A stretch of DNA of 18,431 bases from a bacterium (GCA_030629865.1 DAOVOC010000005.1:1-18431); one strand, 5' to 3'; counted from the stretch's first letter, positions 1 to 8,305 are shown. Notes: generated by a model from the sequence alone, not told the origin. Made by a program: numbers and translations.

Positions 1-1508
1 ACGAACGCGAAAAACGAATTACAAATTTAGAAAGTCGCATTCTATCGCTTACAGGCGAAATAAAACAATCGCACGCACGCTACGCTCATATAGCCAGGGA
101 GCGCGAAGTTAAAGACCAAATTGCATCCAAAGAAAATATTGCTTTTAAAACAGAGTTTAAAACTCTCAAGACCGAAGTCGAAAAAACACATAAACAAGCA
201 ATGCTAAAAGAGCAAGAGCTTGAGCAAACATTACTAGAAAACAAAAAACTGCAAAATAAAATTAATGCAACGACCGCCCTTCTTTCTGCAACGCGTGAAG
301 AAGCAAACAGAGCATTTGAAGCTAGAATGAAAGCATTAAAGAAAAAATATGAGCTCGCTGAAAACAATGTGGAAAAACACCGAGAGGAACAACGCAAAAC
401 CAAGCTTATGCTCGACAAAACAAGCAACGAACTGGCAATGACAAATACGATCTTGCAAACTACTTCAAAAACAAAAACATCACTCTTCAACGAGAAAATA
501 GAACTCAAAAAATTACTGACAGAGACTGTTCAAGAAATGGGTAGCAAAATCTCAAATCTAGAAAAAGGCCTGGAACACTACAAACTTACTTCAACAGAAA
601 GAGGCAACCGAATATCTTTGATGAAAAATGACCATGAAAAATTTGCAAACGTCATGACCGAGCGCAATAGAGCAAAAGAACAAGTACTCAAATTCAAGCG
701 AAAACTCGACCAGACAAATACCAGGTTAAGTTCAATGACACAAGAAATTAACTTTCTCAAAGATCATACAAAAAGCATCATTAAGGAAAATCACGAACTT
801 CTTGTAAAACAGCAAAATCATAAGGAACTTGCAGACGAGCTTAAAATTGCTTTAAGCAAACAAGCAACCACCAAATCTCTTCTTAAAGAGAAAGATATTA
901 ACAATAAACATGAGCTTGAAAATATAACCATAAAATATTCTGACGCAGTCCACAACCTCAAAAATGCCATTGCCGGCATACAAGAAAAAGACAGAAAAAT
1001 AAATGAACTGAACAAGTCATACGAAAGTATGAAAACAAAGACAAAACAACTTTTAACATCACTTGGATTCGAAGGTGAAAAAGGCAAAGAAGCACTTAAG
1101 GCAAATTATCTTAAAATGATCGCCGAAAAAGAACTTGGCATTATTCCTGTTAGAGATATTCTTTCTGGAAAAGCCAACTTTTCAACAGGTCTGATAAGTA
1201 TTATGAAGGATGGACGCGTTCTTGGACAAATGATCGAAGATTACGGTCTGGCGGCCTATGCACAAAGTCCACAAACAAACGAAAAATGCTGCTCGCTCTA
1301 CAAATTATTTTTGGCAAAAAAACGATTGGTCCCTAACGCAACACGTGATCTGGAACCATTGTTTAAACGATTCACATCAATAGCTAGTAAACATTTGGGT
1401 AAAACCGAAATCAATAACATTTCATTGGGTGATATTGAGGAAACTAAAAATCCTCTTATTGAAGTAATTGAAACAACCATACCTAAAACCGTTATAGAAA
1501 CCTCCTAA
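1..1508 (+). CDS. Long coiled-coil protein, 3' part (5' end outside window)
   Basis: The reading frame is open from the left edge (first full codon at 3) to a TAA at 1506-1508, so about 501 codons are visible and the start lies upstream. An ATG at 201 is internal, since the codons before it continue the same charged helical sequence. The first 380 or so visible residues are rich in Lys, Glu, Gln, Asn and Leu, with almost no Pro or Gly, as in a long coiled coil. The last 120-150 residues are different: they contain Gly, Pro, Tyr and two adjacent Cys, and look globular. There is no recognisable enzymatic motif or family signature. A filament, scaffold or polar structural role is possible but is only inferred from the composition. 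The gene stands alone on the plus strand and converges with acpP. Confidence 0.75.
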   Translation, partial: EREKRITNLESRILSLTGEIKQSHARYAHIAREREVKDQIASKENIAFKTEFKTLKTEVEKTHKQAMLKEQELEQTLLENKKLQNKINATTALLSATREEANRAFEARMKALKKKYELAENNVEKHREEQRKTKLMLDKTSNELAMTNTILQTTSKTKTSLFNEKIELKKLLTETVQEMGSKISNLEKGLEHYKLTSTERGNRISLMKNDHEKFANVMTERNRAKEQVLKFKRKLDQTNTRLSSMTQEINFLKDHTKSIIKENHELLVKQQNHKELADELKIALSKQATTKSLLKEKDINNKHELENITIKYSDAVHNLKNAIAGIQEKDRKINELNKSYESMKTKTKQLLTSLGFEGEKGKEALKANYLKMIAEKELGIIPVRDILSGKANFSTGLISIMKDGRVLGQMIEDYGLAAYAQSPQTNEKCCSLYKLFLAKKRLVPNATRDLEPLFKRFTSIASKHLGKTEINNISLGDIEETKNPLIEVIETTIPKTVIETS

Positions 1509-1521
1509 CCCGGACTGGACG

Positions 1522-1559
1522 AAAAAAATCCGGACACGATATATTGTCGCGTCCGGATT
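1522..1559 (-). terminator. Rho-independent terminator of acpP
   Basis: Arms at 1527-1539 and 1547-1559 form a 13-bp stem with one imperfect pair and a 7-base loop. That pair is a G-U wobble when read on the minus strand but an A-C mismatch on the plus strand. The run of A at 1522-1528 becomes a U-tract directly after the hairpin on the minus strand. No T-run follows it on the plus strand. The element therefore serves acpP (stop at 1574) better than the convergent plus-strand gene. Confidence 0.75.
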
Positions 1560-1573
1560 CGTCCGCTCAAGAA

Positions 1574-1816
1574 TTATTGCAACTCAAAAATATTTTTAGC
1601 AGCTTGCCTAACTGTTTCTATAATCTCAGCTTTTTCATCGTCAATTTCGATATTAAACGCTTCTTCAAACGACATAATCAATTCAACAATATCGAGTGAA
1701 TCTGCTCCAAGATCTTTAAATGTTGAGTCTTCAGTAACTTCAGTTTTTTCAACGCCTAATTTATCAACAATGATATCAATAACTTTTTCTAAAATCTCTT
1801 CCATGGAAAGCGCCAT
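1574..1816 (-). CDS. acpP: Acyl carrier protein
   Basis: An 80-residue acidic protein that carries growing acyl chains in type II fatty acid synthesis in the cytoplasm. The hallmark GADSLDIVEL is present. Its Ser (residue 40 from the chosen start) is the expected 4'-phosphopantetheine site, and the acidic helix II that follows (EEAFNIEIDDE) is typical of the family. I chose the ATG at 1816 because GAGGA lies 7 bases upstream. A TTG at 1837 would add seven residues without support, and the ATG at 1804 would leave a poorer leader. The gene lies 130 bases downstream of fabD in the same direction, the usual functional company. It probably has its own promoter (TATAAT at 1846-1851) and ends at a strong hairpin. 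Identification is secure. Confidence 0.95.
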   Translation of the reverse strand: MALSMEEILEKVIDIIVDKLGVEKTEVTEDSTFKDLGADSLDIVELIMSFEEAFNIEIDDEKAEIIETVRQAAKNIFELQ

Positions 1817-1845
1817 TATTTGTCCTCGCAAAAGCAACTTTTTAA

Positions 1846-1851
1846 ATTATA
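1846..1851 (-). promoter_or_regulatory. Probable -10 box of acpP promoter
   Basis: A perfect TATAAT on the minus strand lies about 30 bases upstream of the acpP ATG. That would give a short leader containing the GAGGA ribosome site. No good -35 hexamer sits at the expected 16-18 bp distance, so the assignment rests on the -10 box and its position. A small inverted repeat (GTCAT-AAC-ATGAC, 1904-1916) lies further upstream and could be an operator or chance. Confidence 0.45.
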
Positions 1852-1946
1852 TGTAGAGCTTTTAGAATAGCGGGCTTTTCTTCCATTGTCATCGCTTTTG
1901 GATGTCATAACATGACTAAAACAAAGCGCTGCCTGTAATTAAAACT

Positions 1947-2939
1947 TTATTTTCCAATCTCTAGCTCCTCAATATTTTTTAAAAGAGCCTCAACGTCAGC
2001 GGGTGTATTGACAGCCATAATATTTTGATTTGGCCATTCACGTTTAATCATTTTTGTAAAAATATCATTAGGCCCAACTTCTATTATCAAGTCCATATCT
2101 TTAAAGTGTTGAATCGAATCCCACCATAAAACAGGATTACTAGTTTGCTTTACCATCGAATGCTTAATATCTTCTGGTTGTAAAATTTTTTGCGATGTTA
2201 CATTATCAACAAGTGGAATTTTTAACGAATCAATATCAACTTTTAACAAATACATTGAATATCTCTTTTCTGCATCCGCAAGCATTCGTGAATGGAAAGC
2301 GCCTTCAACAGGCAGCATTGCGCTTTTTCCGCGCATGATCACCAAATCTTTTTCGATAGATTCAAGTTCTGGCTTGGTACCAACAACAACTTTTTGAGTT
2401 GGACTGTTGTAACAACCAATTTCTGCCACAAACTCAATGCCTTCAGGCTTATCGTATTGCTGACAAATTTGTTTTAATTTTTCTTCAGAAAAAGAACCTA
2501 AAACCGCAAGCATCCCACCATTTTGACTACTAATTGCTTCCTTCATAAAAACAGCCCGTTTTTTAAGAAGATAAAGCGAATCAGGAAAATTCATTCCCTC
2601 AGCAGCAAAAATTGCTGAATATTCACCCAGACTATGTCCAGCAACCAGATCTGGAATAATTCCATATTTTTGTTTAAGGAGCTGAAATATAGATGCACTT
2701 ACTAAGAAAACGGCCGTTTGCGTTTCGATGGTACCGCGAAGCATCTCTTCAGATGACGCAAAACAAAGCTGTACAAAATTTCCACTCAAACACGAGGCTG
2801 CATCTTCAAAATGCTCCTGAACTATACGCTCTGTGTCATAAAATTCTTTACCCATTCCAATAAACTGCGAACCCTGCCCAGGAAACAGCATCCCTATCTT
2901 TAGACGCTTACCAACACGCCTTTCGTCTAAATCTGCCAT
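1947..2939 (-). CDS. fabD: Malonyl-CoA:ACP transacylase
   Basis: Transfers malonyl from coenzyme A to the phosphopantetheine arm of acyl carrier protein, feeding fatty acid elongation in the cytoplasm. The 330-residue protein matches FabD along its length. The oxyanion-loop motif GQGSQ is at 21-25, the nucleophile motif GHSLGE at 101-106 (Ser103), the malonyl-binding Arg at about 128 (LKKRAVFM), and the catalytic His at 216 (GAFHSRM). The EVGP motif near the C terminus (287-290) is also present. The N terminus has about 10 extra residues before the first strand compared with typical FabD. The ATG at 2939 is preceded by a run of six G that serves as ribosome site, which supports this start. 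acpP follows downstream. The usual neighbours fabH, fabG and fabF are not in this window. Confidence 0.95.
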   Translation of the reverse strand: MADLDERRVGKRLKIGMLFPGQGSQFIGMGKEFYDTERIVQEHFEDAASCLSGNFVQLCFASSEEMLRGTIETQTAVFLVSASIFQLLKQKYGIIPDLVAGHSLGEYSAIFAAEGMNFPDSLYLLKKRAVFMKEAISSQNGGMLAVLGSFSEEKLKQICQQYDKPEGIEFVAEIGCYNSPTQKVVVGTKPELESIEKDLVIMRGKSAMLPVEGAFHSRMLADAEKRYSMYLLKVDIDSLKIPLVDNVTSQKILQPEDIKHSMVKQTSNPVLWWDSIQHFKDMDLIIEVGPNDIFTKMIKREWPNQNIMAVNTPADVEALLKNIEELEIGK

Positions 2940-3192
2940 GATGCCCCCCTTTTTTGGCCATCATATCGTTTTATAAAACCTTTAATACTTTGGTAGTGTA
3001 CCCAAAATTCATTTCTCTTTGCGATACTTTAGCGAATGCGCACTAAAACAACATGCAATTGGCAGGCCGCCGAAACTTTTCAAACTGAACAAAGAAACAC
3101 GTCCAATTTTTTATTAACAATATTTATTTCAAATTAAAGAAACCCACAAAACTGTATTACTTATTTTTGTAAAAATTAGCTGGAACCATATT

Positions 3193-4461
3193 TTAAAAAT
3201 TAAGGTTTTGGGATGGTCCTTTTTTTATTACTCTTTCAATAGCTGCTCTACAACTATCAAATTTCACAAGGTTTTCTTTACCCCATCTAATTTTCCTATA
3301 GTTTCCCATTGCTTGGTTGTAATGGAATAAGACATTCCCAGTTACAGGACACGCAACGTGAAGACTCTCTAACCATCCGTGCTTACCAACATTACTGTCT
3401 TGAGTTTTCTGAGAAGATTTGGCTAAAGCTACCATAATTGCATAATAACTTTTCTCTCCAGGTTGATTTCCTTTAAATTTATTACACCTAGAATTAATAT
3501 CAGTTTTAGAATCTACAGGAAGCATTACCTCGAGCAATTCTTTTGAAACCCATACAATTCTACGCCTAGCACTAATTTCATACAGCTTTTGGAGTATCTC
3601 TTTACTCCAAGCCCTTACATCATCGTCAGATAAAACATGTTCAGGAAAAGCAGGTTTTTTGACTACACCGCCATCCATATCTCCTGAATCATCTATCTGC
3701 CTTGAATAATGGTCGCCAGTTGAATGAACAGTGTTAATATTCTTGCCTCTACAGTTTGGACACGTTTCACCAGATACTGACGTCTCACCCCAATGGACTG
3801 CACAACCCGAACAGCATGGCATCCAACATTGGTCACATATTTTCATATGCTCAACGCATCTATGCTCTTCCAAGCACATTTGACATGAAAACTTATATTT
3901 TTTACGGTCACCATCGTTAGTATTAACATTTTCAAACAGTTTTTTACGGGTTGCCGCGTCTAAATCACCAACATTATTAAGTTTATCAAGAGGTTTGTTC
4001 TCTATCGAATCTTCATTGCTACCACTAGAATTTTGCTCCTCACTAGATATTTCCTGACTGGCTCCAGCTTCTGGGCCTTCAGTTTCACTTCCAATATCCG
4101 CGGTGCTCTGTCCCGACAAATTCCCATTATCATTTTTTACTTTTTTCATAAGATTTTTAAATCCAAAAACACTTCCAACCAAAATCGTTAGAATCGAAGG
4201 AATTCTTAATTCTCCACCACTCTTTAAAGCAGTTTTAAAAGCTTGCCACTTTGTCTTTCGCGGATACCTAGAAAGTCTTTTTTTCGTCTCAAGAGCACAA
4301 TCAACACCAAAACCAACAATACCTACACCAACTGTAGCTAACGAAATCTGACCAACTCTCGTTTTAACAAGGTTTGACCAAATAATCGCACTAACACGCT
4401 CTTGTGACACAAAAATCGTAATGAATCCGATTAAAAACAGAAAAAAAGTTTTTTTTAGCAT
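3193..4461 (-). CDS. Exported protein with RING-like zinc-binding module
   Basis: A 422-residue protein of unknown function. Residues 1-25 form a signal peptide or anchor (MLKKTFFLFLIGFITIFVS, then VSA). Two further hydrophobic stretches lie at about 37-54 and 86-104. Residues 110-185 are a polar, acidic, Ser-rich linker. A dense cysteine cluster follows: C193-x2-C196, C209-x2-C212, C216/C217-x2-C220 and C234-x2-C237 followed by Arg. The spacing fits a cross-brace RING fold with Cys in the usual His place, as in C4C4 RING domains such as CNOT4. The C-terminal 140 residues match nothing I know. RING domains are mainly eukaryotic ubiquitin-ligase modules. In a bacterium one often marks a host-directed effector, but activity here is inference. 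No clear Shine-Dalgarno precedes the ATG. Other treble-clef or PHD-like folds are possible. Confidence 0.7.
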   Translation of the reverse strand: MLKKTFFLFLIGFITIFVSQERVSAIIWSNLVKTRVGQISLATVGVGIVGFGVDCALETKKRLSRYPRKTKWQAFKTALKSGGELRIPSILTILVGSVFGFKNLMKKVKNDNGNLSGQSTADIGSETEGPEAGASQEISSEEQNSSGSNEDSIENKPLDKLNNVGDLDAATRKKLFENVNTNDGDRKKYKFSCQMCLEEHRCVEHMKICDQCWMPCCSGCAVHWGETSVSGETCPNCRGKNINTVHSTGDHYSRQIDDSGDMDGGVVKKPAFPEHVLSDDDVRAWSKEILQKLYEISARRRIVWVSKELLEVMLPVDSKTDINSRCNKFKGNQPGEKSYYAIMVALAKSSQKTQDSNVGKHGWLESLHVACPVTGNVLFHYNQAMGNYRKIRWGKENLVKFDSCRAAIERVIKKGPSQNLNF

Positions 4462-4573
4462 GATAAACTTTTGTAAATTGAATTTTTAGAACAACAACTT
4501 TAGAATGCCAGAATGACTTAATAAATCAAATGCTGATACCAGACCAATAAAAAACTGGTTAAAATCACTTAAA

Positions 4574-4597
4574 TCGACTCTGACACAAGAAAGTCGA
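4574..4597 (-). terminator. Possible weak hairpin after the 4640-5959 gene
   Basis: TCGACT and AGTCGA at 4574-4579 and 4592-4597 form a 6-bp stem, extendable with a G-U and an A-U pair, around a 12-base loop. On the minus strand it is followed by a T-rich but interrupted tail. It lies about 40 bases past the stop of the upstream gene. This may be a weak terminator or chance. Confidence 0.25.
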
Positions 4598-4639
4598 CTG
4601 TATGTAGTTGCTTAAAATAATCGAGAAAACTCAATACGG

Positions 4640-5959
4640 TTATCTCTTAAGAGAGCGACACGCAAGAATAGAACCACCAATAACACCTGCTAATGCACCC
4701 CCAACGATAAAGGCGGGAACAGCTCCCCCTCGACAAAAAGTTCTTTTCATTTCTAGAATAATAGCCCGCAATTTACAAAATGCAGTTTTCTTTTCAATAT
4801 ACCGGATTTGCTTTTCATTTTTTTCCCCCTGCGCTTCAACCTGCTGTTTTGCCGCCCTATAAAGAATAAAACAAGCAATAGCAGAAATTCCAAAACCACC
4901 AAGAGTTACTGCATCAGGCATTATTTTCCAAAACTTGCTATCAAACTTTGTTTGGGAAACACCTATATCAATAGATTTATCATCAAATTCACTACAAATT
5001 TCACATTCTTTAAAAGACAAAGGAACTCCTGTTTTTGGCCTTGAACTAATTTCTTTAAACCCAAGAGCTTTCAGATGCTTAGAAATCCACAAAGCGTGAT
5101 TTGCGCCTCCAGCAAACACAAACCTTCTTTCATTCATAGTCAAAATTCGCGTTATTGCATCCCAGTTCATTATATGAAATCCGGAAAATCTGTTTGTATC
5201 CATGTCGTTAGCATCAACAATATTCCAACGGCTAAGTCTTTCGTCTGCTTTTTCAAATCCCTCTTCTCCAGAATCCAAAACATCTTTAAAAATTTTACTG
5301 TCTTGACCTCCTATCCCAAACTCACTACCAATTTCTTCAATTATCCCTTTACGCACCATTTTAACTTCAGAATGTAAAGCCTCAACAGTTCCATCCAATC
5401 TCCCAAAAATCTTGTCCTGAATTTCACTCAAAACCTTGCCTGCAGCCAATAGTGCAAGCTTAATTTTGTATTGGCTTTCAGAGGATTTCATATCTAACAC
5501 TCGAAAATATCTTTCAATAATTTCGAGGGAGTATTTACACATTCCACGCCATTCATCAACATCAATTGCTCTTTTTTCCTTAAACAAAACCGCAAGAAGT
5601 TTTCCGGAAGCCCAATCTTCAGGATCGTTGGCTCTCAGCTTTTTTTTTGTTGCATAAATCTTTACATCAACATCCAACGCTCCGAGTAGCGGATTCCATA
5701 CATCAGTATCAATCCCACAACCCTCAATCAAAAGAGGTACATCTTTTGAAACTTTGCTTAGCCCAGATTTTAAACCATCAACTTGGTTTTCACCCACAAC
5801 TTGAAAATCATCACCATCTTCATGCGAATCGTGATAAAGGAAAACGGTCTTGCCCGTTTGTAAATTACGTAAAACGGTTGAAGCATAAAATACAGCGTTA
5901 ATCTGATTGGAAATAAAACTAAGTAAAAAAAGGCAAAACCCAAACGATCTATTTTGCAC
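4640..5959 (-). CDS. Exported protein with TraB/ChaN/EreA-like histidine-glutamate motifs
   Basis: A 439-residue protein. Residues 1-22 are a signal peptide ending near INA. The mature part starts with a strand and FLYHDSHEDG (40-49, His43 and His46). PLLIEGCG (75-82, Glu79) follows, and FAGGANHALWISKHL (282-296, G285-x2-H288) comes near the end. This order (N-terminal His motif, acidic strand end, late GxxH followed by a helix) is the layout of the TraB/Tiki/EreA/ChaN superfamily. That group includes metalloproteases, haem-binding and esterase members, so the reaction cannot be told. The canonical first GxxH is changed to HxxH. A membrane segment at about 347-367, a charged stretch, and a Gly-rich hydrophobic segment at 412-433 end the protein. 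The start is a GTG with GAGG six bases upstream. An overlapping ATG two bases after the GAGG is out of frame and stops after four codons. Family assignment is tentative. Confidence 0.7.
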   Translation of the reverse strand: MQNRSFGFCLFLLSFISNQINAVFYASTVLRNLQTGKTVFLYHDSHEDGDDFQVVGENQVDGLKSGLSKVSKDVPLLIEGCGIDTDVWNPLLGALDVDVKIYATKKKLRANDPEDWASGKLLAVLFKEKRAIDVDEWRGMCKYSLEIIERYFRVLDMKSSESQYKIKLALLAAGKVLSEIQDKIFGRLDGTVEALHSEVKMVRKGIIEEIGSEFGIGGQDSKIFKDVLDSGEEGFEKADERLSRWNIVDANDMDTNRFSGFHIMNWDAITRILTMNERRFVFAGGANHALWISKHLKALGFKEISSRPKTGVPLSFKECEICSEFDDKSIDIGVSQTKFDSKFWKIMPDAVTLGGFGISAIACFILYRAAKQQVEAQGEKNEKQIRYIEKKTAFCKLRAIILEMKRTFCRGGAVPAFIVGGALAGVIGGSILACRSLKR

Positions 5960-6019
5960 ACATCACCTCAACACATAAAAAGCTAATGTTGAAAAATAAG
6001 TGTGCAACAATCCAGCGTT

Positions 6020-7018
6020 TTACGTCAAAAACAGAAAAATATATTGGCAAGCAAATATCATAAAAATTGTACAAAAAGCCGCTGCAATATCGTCAAGCAT
6101 AATTCCCCACGCTCCAGAAAAATTTTCTAACCACGAAATGGGAAACGGCTTTAAAACATCAAAAAAACGGAATAACCCAAATGCTATGGCCGCACCTACA
6201 AAAGTTTTGGGCACAAAACAAAGCGTAATCCACATTCCTAAAAATTCGTCTACAACGATGCAGGAAGGATCGTGAGAATTAAGTTTTTTTGACACAAATT
6301 GTGCCGCAAAAAAACCAATTACCGCTATCAAAATAACTATGAGCGCATCGTATCCCCAATTCAATTCAGGAATAACAGCCCACAGAAAAACAGTAACTAA
6401 ACTGCCCATAGTTCCTGGCCATAGTGAAGAAAAACCGGAACCAAAACCAGTAGCCACTGTCCACCAAAACAAATCTATTACACTCATCTGATGAGTCTTT
6501 AAAATACAGCGGCGCACATAGCCCCACCCAGAAATAACTGCCACAAAAGCAATCAAATACAATACAACATTCATCAAGACTGTACTAAGCCAAGTACTCT
6601 GAACCAATAGGCAAAAAAACACCATAAAAAGTACAGCAAATTGAAGTCCTGTTTTTATTTTTGCCAACAAGCTTGCAGAAACCTGGCATTTTTTAATCCC
6701 AACACCTAACCGTAAAATAGTAACCCAAAAATCTCGTAAAAGTATTACAAAAACTGGAACGAAGCTAAAAAAACCAGCCCACCAAAAATACAAAAAATGA
6801 CTATGAACTAAAATTTTGTCTGCCAAAGGATCTAAAAAAATCCCCCAAGAAGAATGTGCATCTAATTTACGCGCCCAATGGCCATCGTAAAAGTCAGTAA
6901 AAACAGCAAGAGTAAAAACGATAAGCGCTGTAATGTTGTAACCAGAATGCAAAAAAGTAAGGCTTACAAAACTCAGCACAATTCGAGATAAAGAAATAAA
7001 ATTAGGAATATGCTGCAT
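6020..7018 (-). CDS. Fused phosphatidylglycerophosphate synthase and phosphatidylglycerophosphatase A
   Basis: A 332-residue inner-membrane protein that joins two consecutive steps of phosphatidylglycerol synthesis. Residue numbers are from the GTG at 7021. The N-terminal half has the complete CDP-alcohol phosphotransferase signature DG-x2-AR-x8-G-x3-D-x3-D (Asp46 to Asp68) in a multi-helix membrane domain, as in PgsA, which couples CDP-diacylglycerol and glycerol 3-phosphate. From about residue 190 it becomes PgpA: GSGFSSLWPGTMGS (194-207), IVVDEFLGMWITL (255-267) and FRFFDVLKPFPISW, then GIMLDDIAAA. PgpA removes the phosphate from the PgsA product. Each half is of near-normal size for its enzyme. 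I chose the ATG at 7018 because GAGGA lies six bases before it; a GTG precedes it directly. The gene begins 12 bases after the beta-helix gene, so it is probably cotranscribed. Both halves keep their key motifs. Confidence 0.92.
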   Translation of the reverse strand: MQHIPNFISLSRIVLSFVSLTFLHSGYNITALIVFTLAVFTDFYDGHWARKLDAHSSWGIFLDPLADKILVHSHFLYFWWAGFFSFVPVFVILLRDFWVTILRLGVGIKKCQVSASLLAKIKTGLQFAVLFMVFFCLLVQSTWLSTVLMNVVLYLIAFVAVISGWGYVRRCILKTHQMSVIDLFWWTVATGFGSGFSSLWPGTMGSLVTVFLWAVIPELNWGYDALIVILIAVIGFFAAQFVSKKLNSHDPSCIVVDEFLGMWITLCFVPKTFVGAAIAFGLFRFFDVLKPFPISWLENFSGAWGIMLDDIAAAFCTIFMIFACQYIFLFLT

Positions 7019-7030
7019 CACTGTTCCTCA

Positions 7031-8305
7031 TTAGTCGTAAACCAAAATGCCTTTAACATCTAACGTCGCACCGGGAAGGATACGTACTTCCATAGCAGAA
7101 TCAAACTCAATAGCATCAACTGCTACACTTGCATCACTTCGCAAATAAACTCGATCTTTTACAGTCATCTTGCCTGTCTCAAGCCGCAGCCCTACATCAG
7201 TTGCATGCAAAGTACATCCGTCAAGAAACAGCTCTGAAGTATCATCCTGCATAGTTAAATGATTATTTGTTCCGGCTATAGAAGCATAACTAAACCATGT
7301 ATCACGCCCAATCGTTAATCGAGACTTACTTTTAATTGCAAAATCAAGTATAGAAGCATGGGTAAATGTGTAAGAAGCACCAATAATTTCAACTGTCCGT
7401 TCAACATCAATTGTTCCAACTGTAAATGAATAATCTTTGTCTAAAATCAGTTTTGAATTACGCAACAAAAGCTTAGAATCGTTGTCAAGACACCGCAGAT
7501 TAAATGTTCCGACCGAACCAGACGACTGAGCAAGCCCATCAAAAATAACATTATCAAATGTTGCAATGCTGTTGTGCCAAACAATCAATGAACCATCTGG
7601 ATCAAGAATAATACGGTTTCCATTACCACGAACAGTTGCATTACCCTGAAAAACCCACGTTCCAGTCAACGTTACATCACCATTAAGCTCAACTATTCCT
7701 TCGCCAATCCACGACACTGTATTGGCAAAAGAAAGATTGCTTGCACCAAAAATCACGCTTCGATCTTGTAGATAGCAAATACCAGAGCCTGTCATCTGGT
7801 AATCATCGGCAAAAACAAGATCATTGTTTAAAGAAATCGCACCGTTGTTTAAAACGATATTTTTATTCAAAGTTCCGTACAACTCAACATTTAATGATGT
7901 CGCAGCATCTTGCAGCGTTATAGAACCAGAAAACCGCGCCGCACCAGAAACAGAGTTGCCACTCCCCCGCGCCTTGAGAGCAGAAAATGTTGAATTCCGG
8001 CCCACTACCGCAGACTGACTGCCTCCCAAAATAAAGCTTCCATCAGTATCACGCGTGCCAACAAGTTGGGCTAGGCCGTCATCACCATACAAATAACCGC
8101 CAGCAAATCCAATTTGCCCATCCCCAGAAAAAATTGAAGTTCCTAACTTGTTAAATCGCCCATCAAAAGATGAAATACCCAGATCAACAGTAAATTCAGT
8201 GCCGGTTGCAAACGATAATGCAGAAAGAGGATTGTGGGATTTGATTCCAGAAAAAATACAATTGGGAACAACAGATAGGACAAAAACAAATATCCTAAAA
8301 TCCAT
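7031..8305 (-). CDS. Exported beta-helix-like repetitive protein
   Basis: A 424-residue protein with a signal peptide (residues 1 to about 20, MDFRIFVFVLSVVPNCIFSG). The rest is rich in Gly, Asn, Ser, Thr, Asp and Val, arranged as short alternating strands about 20-25 residues apart, for example VELNGDVTLTGTWVF, then ATVRGNGNRIILDPDGSLIV. This is the look of a right-handed parallel beta-helix, as in autotransporter passengers, adhesins or polysaccharide-active enzymes. There is no visible C-terminal beta-barrel or LPXTG signal, and no catalytic motif I recognise. A surface or periplasmic role is likely. The ATG is preceded by AAGGGG, a good ribosome site. The lipid-synthesis fusion follows after 12 bases, so the two are likely one transcript, although a functional link is not obvious. 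Confidence 0.75.
   Translation of the reverse strand: MDFRIFVFVLSVVPNCIFSGIKSHNPLSALSFATGTEFTVDLGISSFDGRFNKLGTSIFSGDGQIGFAGGYLYGDDGLAQLVGTRDTDGSFILGGSQSAVVGRNSTFSALKARGSGNSVSGAARFSGSITLQDAATSLNVELYGTLNKNIVLNNGAISLNNDLVFADDYQMTGSGICYLQDRSVIFGASNLSFANTVSWIGEGIVELNGDVTLTGTWVFQGNATVRGNGNRIILDPDGSLIVWHNSIATFDNVIFDGLAQSSGSVGTFNLRCLDNDSKLLLRNSKLILDKDYSFTVGTIDVERTVEIIGASYTFTHASILDFAIKSKSRLTIGRDTWFSYASIAGTNNHLTMQDDTSELFLDGCTLHATDVGLRLETGKMTVKDRVYLRSDASVAVDAIEFDSAMEVRILPGATLDVKGILVYD

Noticed and set aside
86..508. Minus-strand frame of 140 codons under the coiled-coil gene
   Set aside because: Ser/Phe/Val-rich mirror of a Lys/Glu-rich coiled-coil frame. It is a shadow of the real gene.
2940..3192. 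Possible RNA gene or attachment site in the largest gap
   Set aside because: I found no tRNA-like arms, no strong hairpin with T-run and no direct repeat. It probably holds the fabD promoter, but I could not fix a convincing -35/-10 pair.
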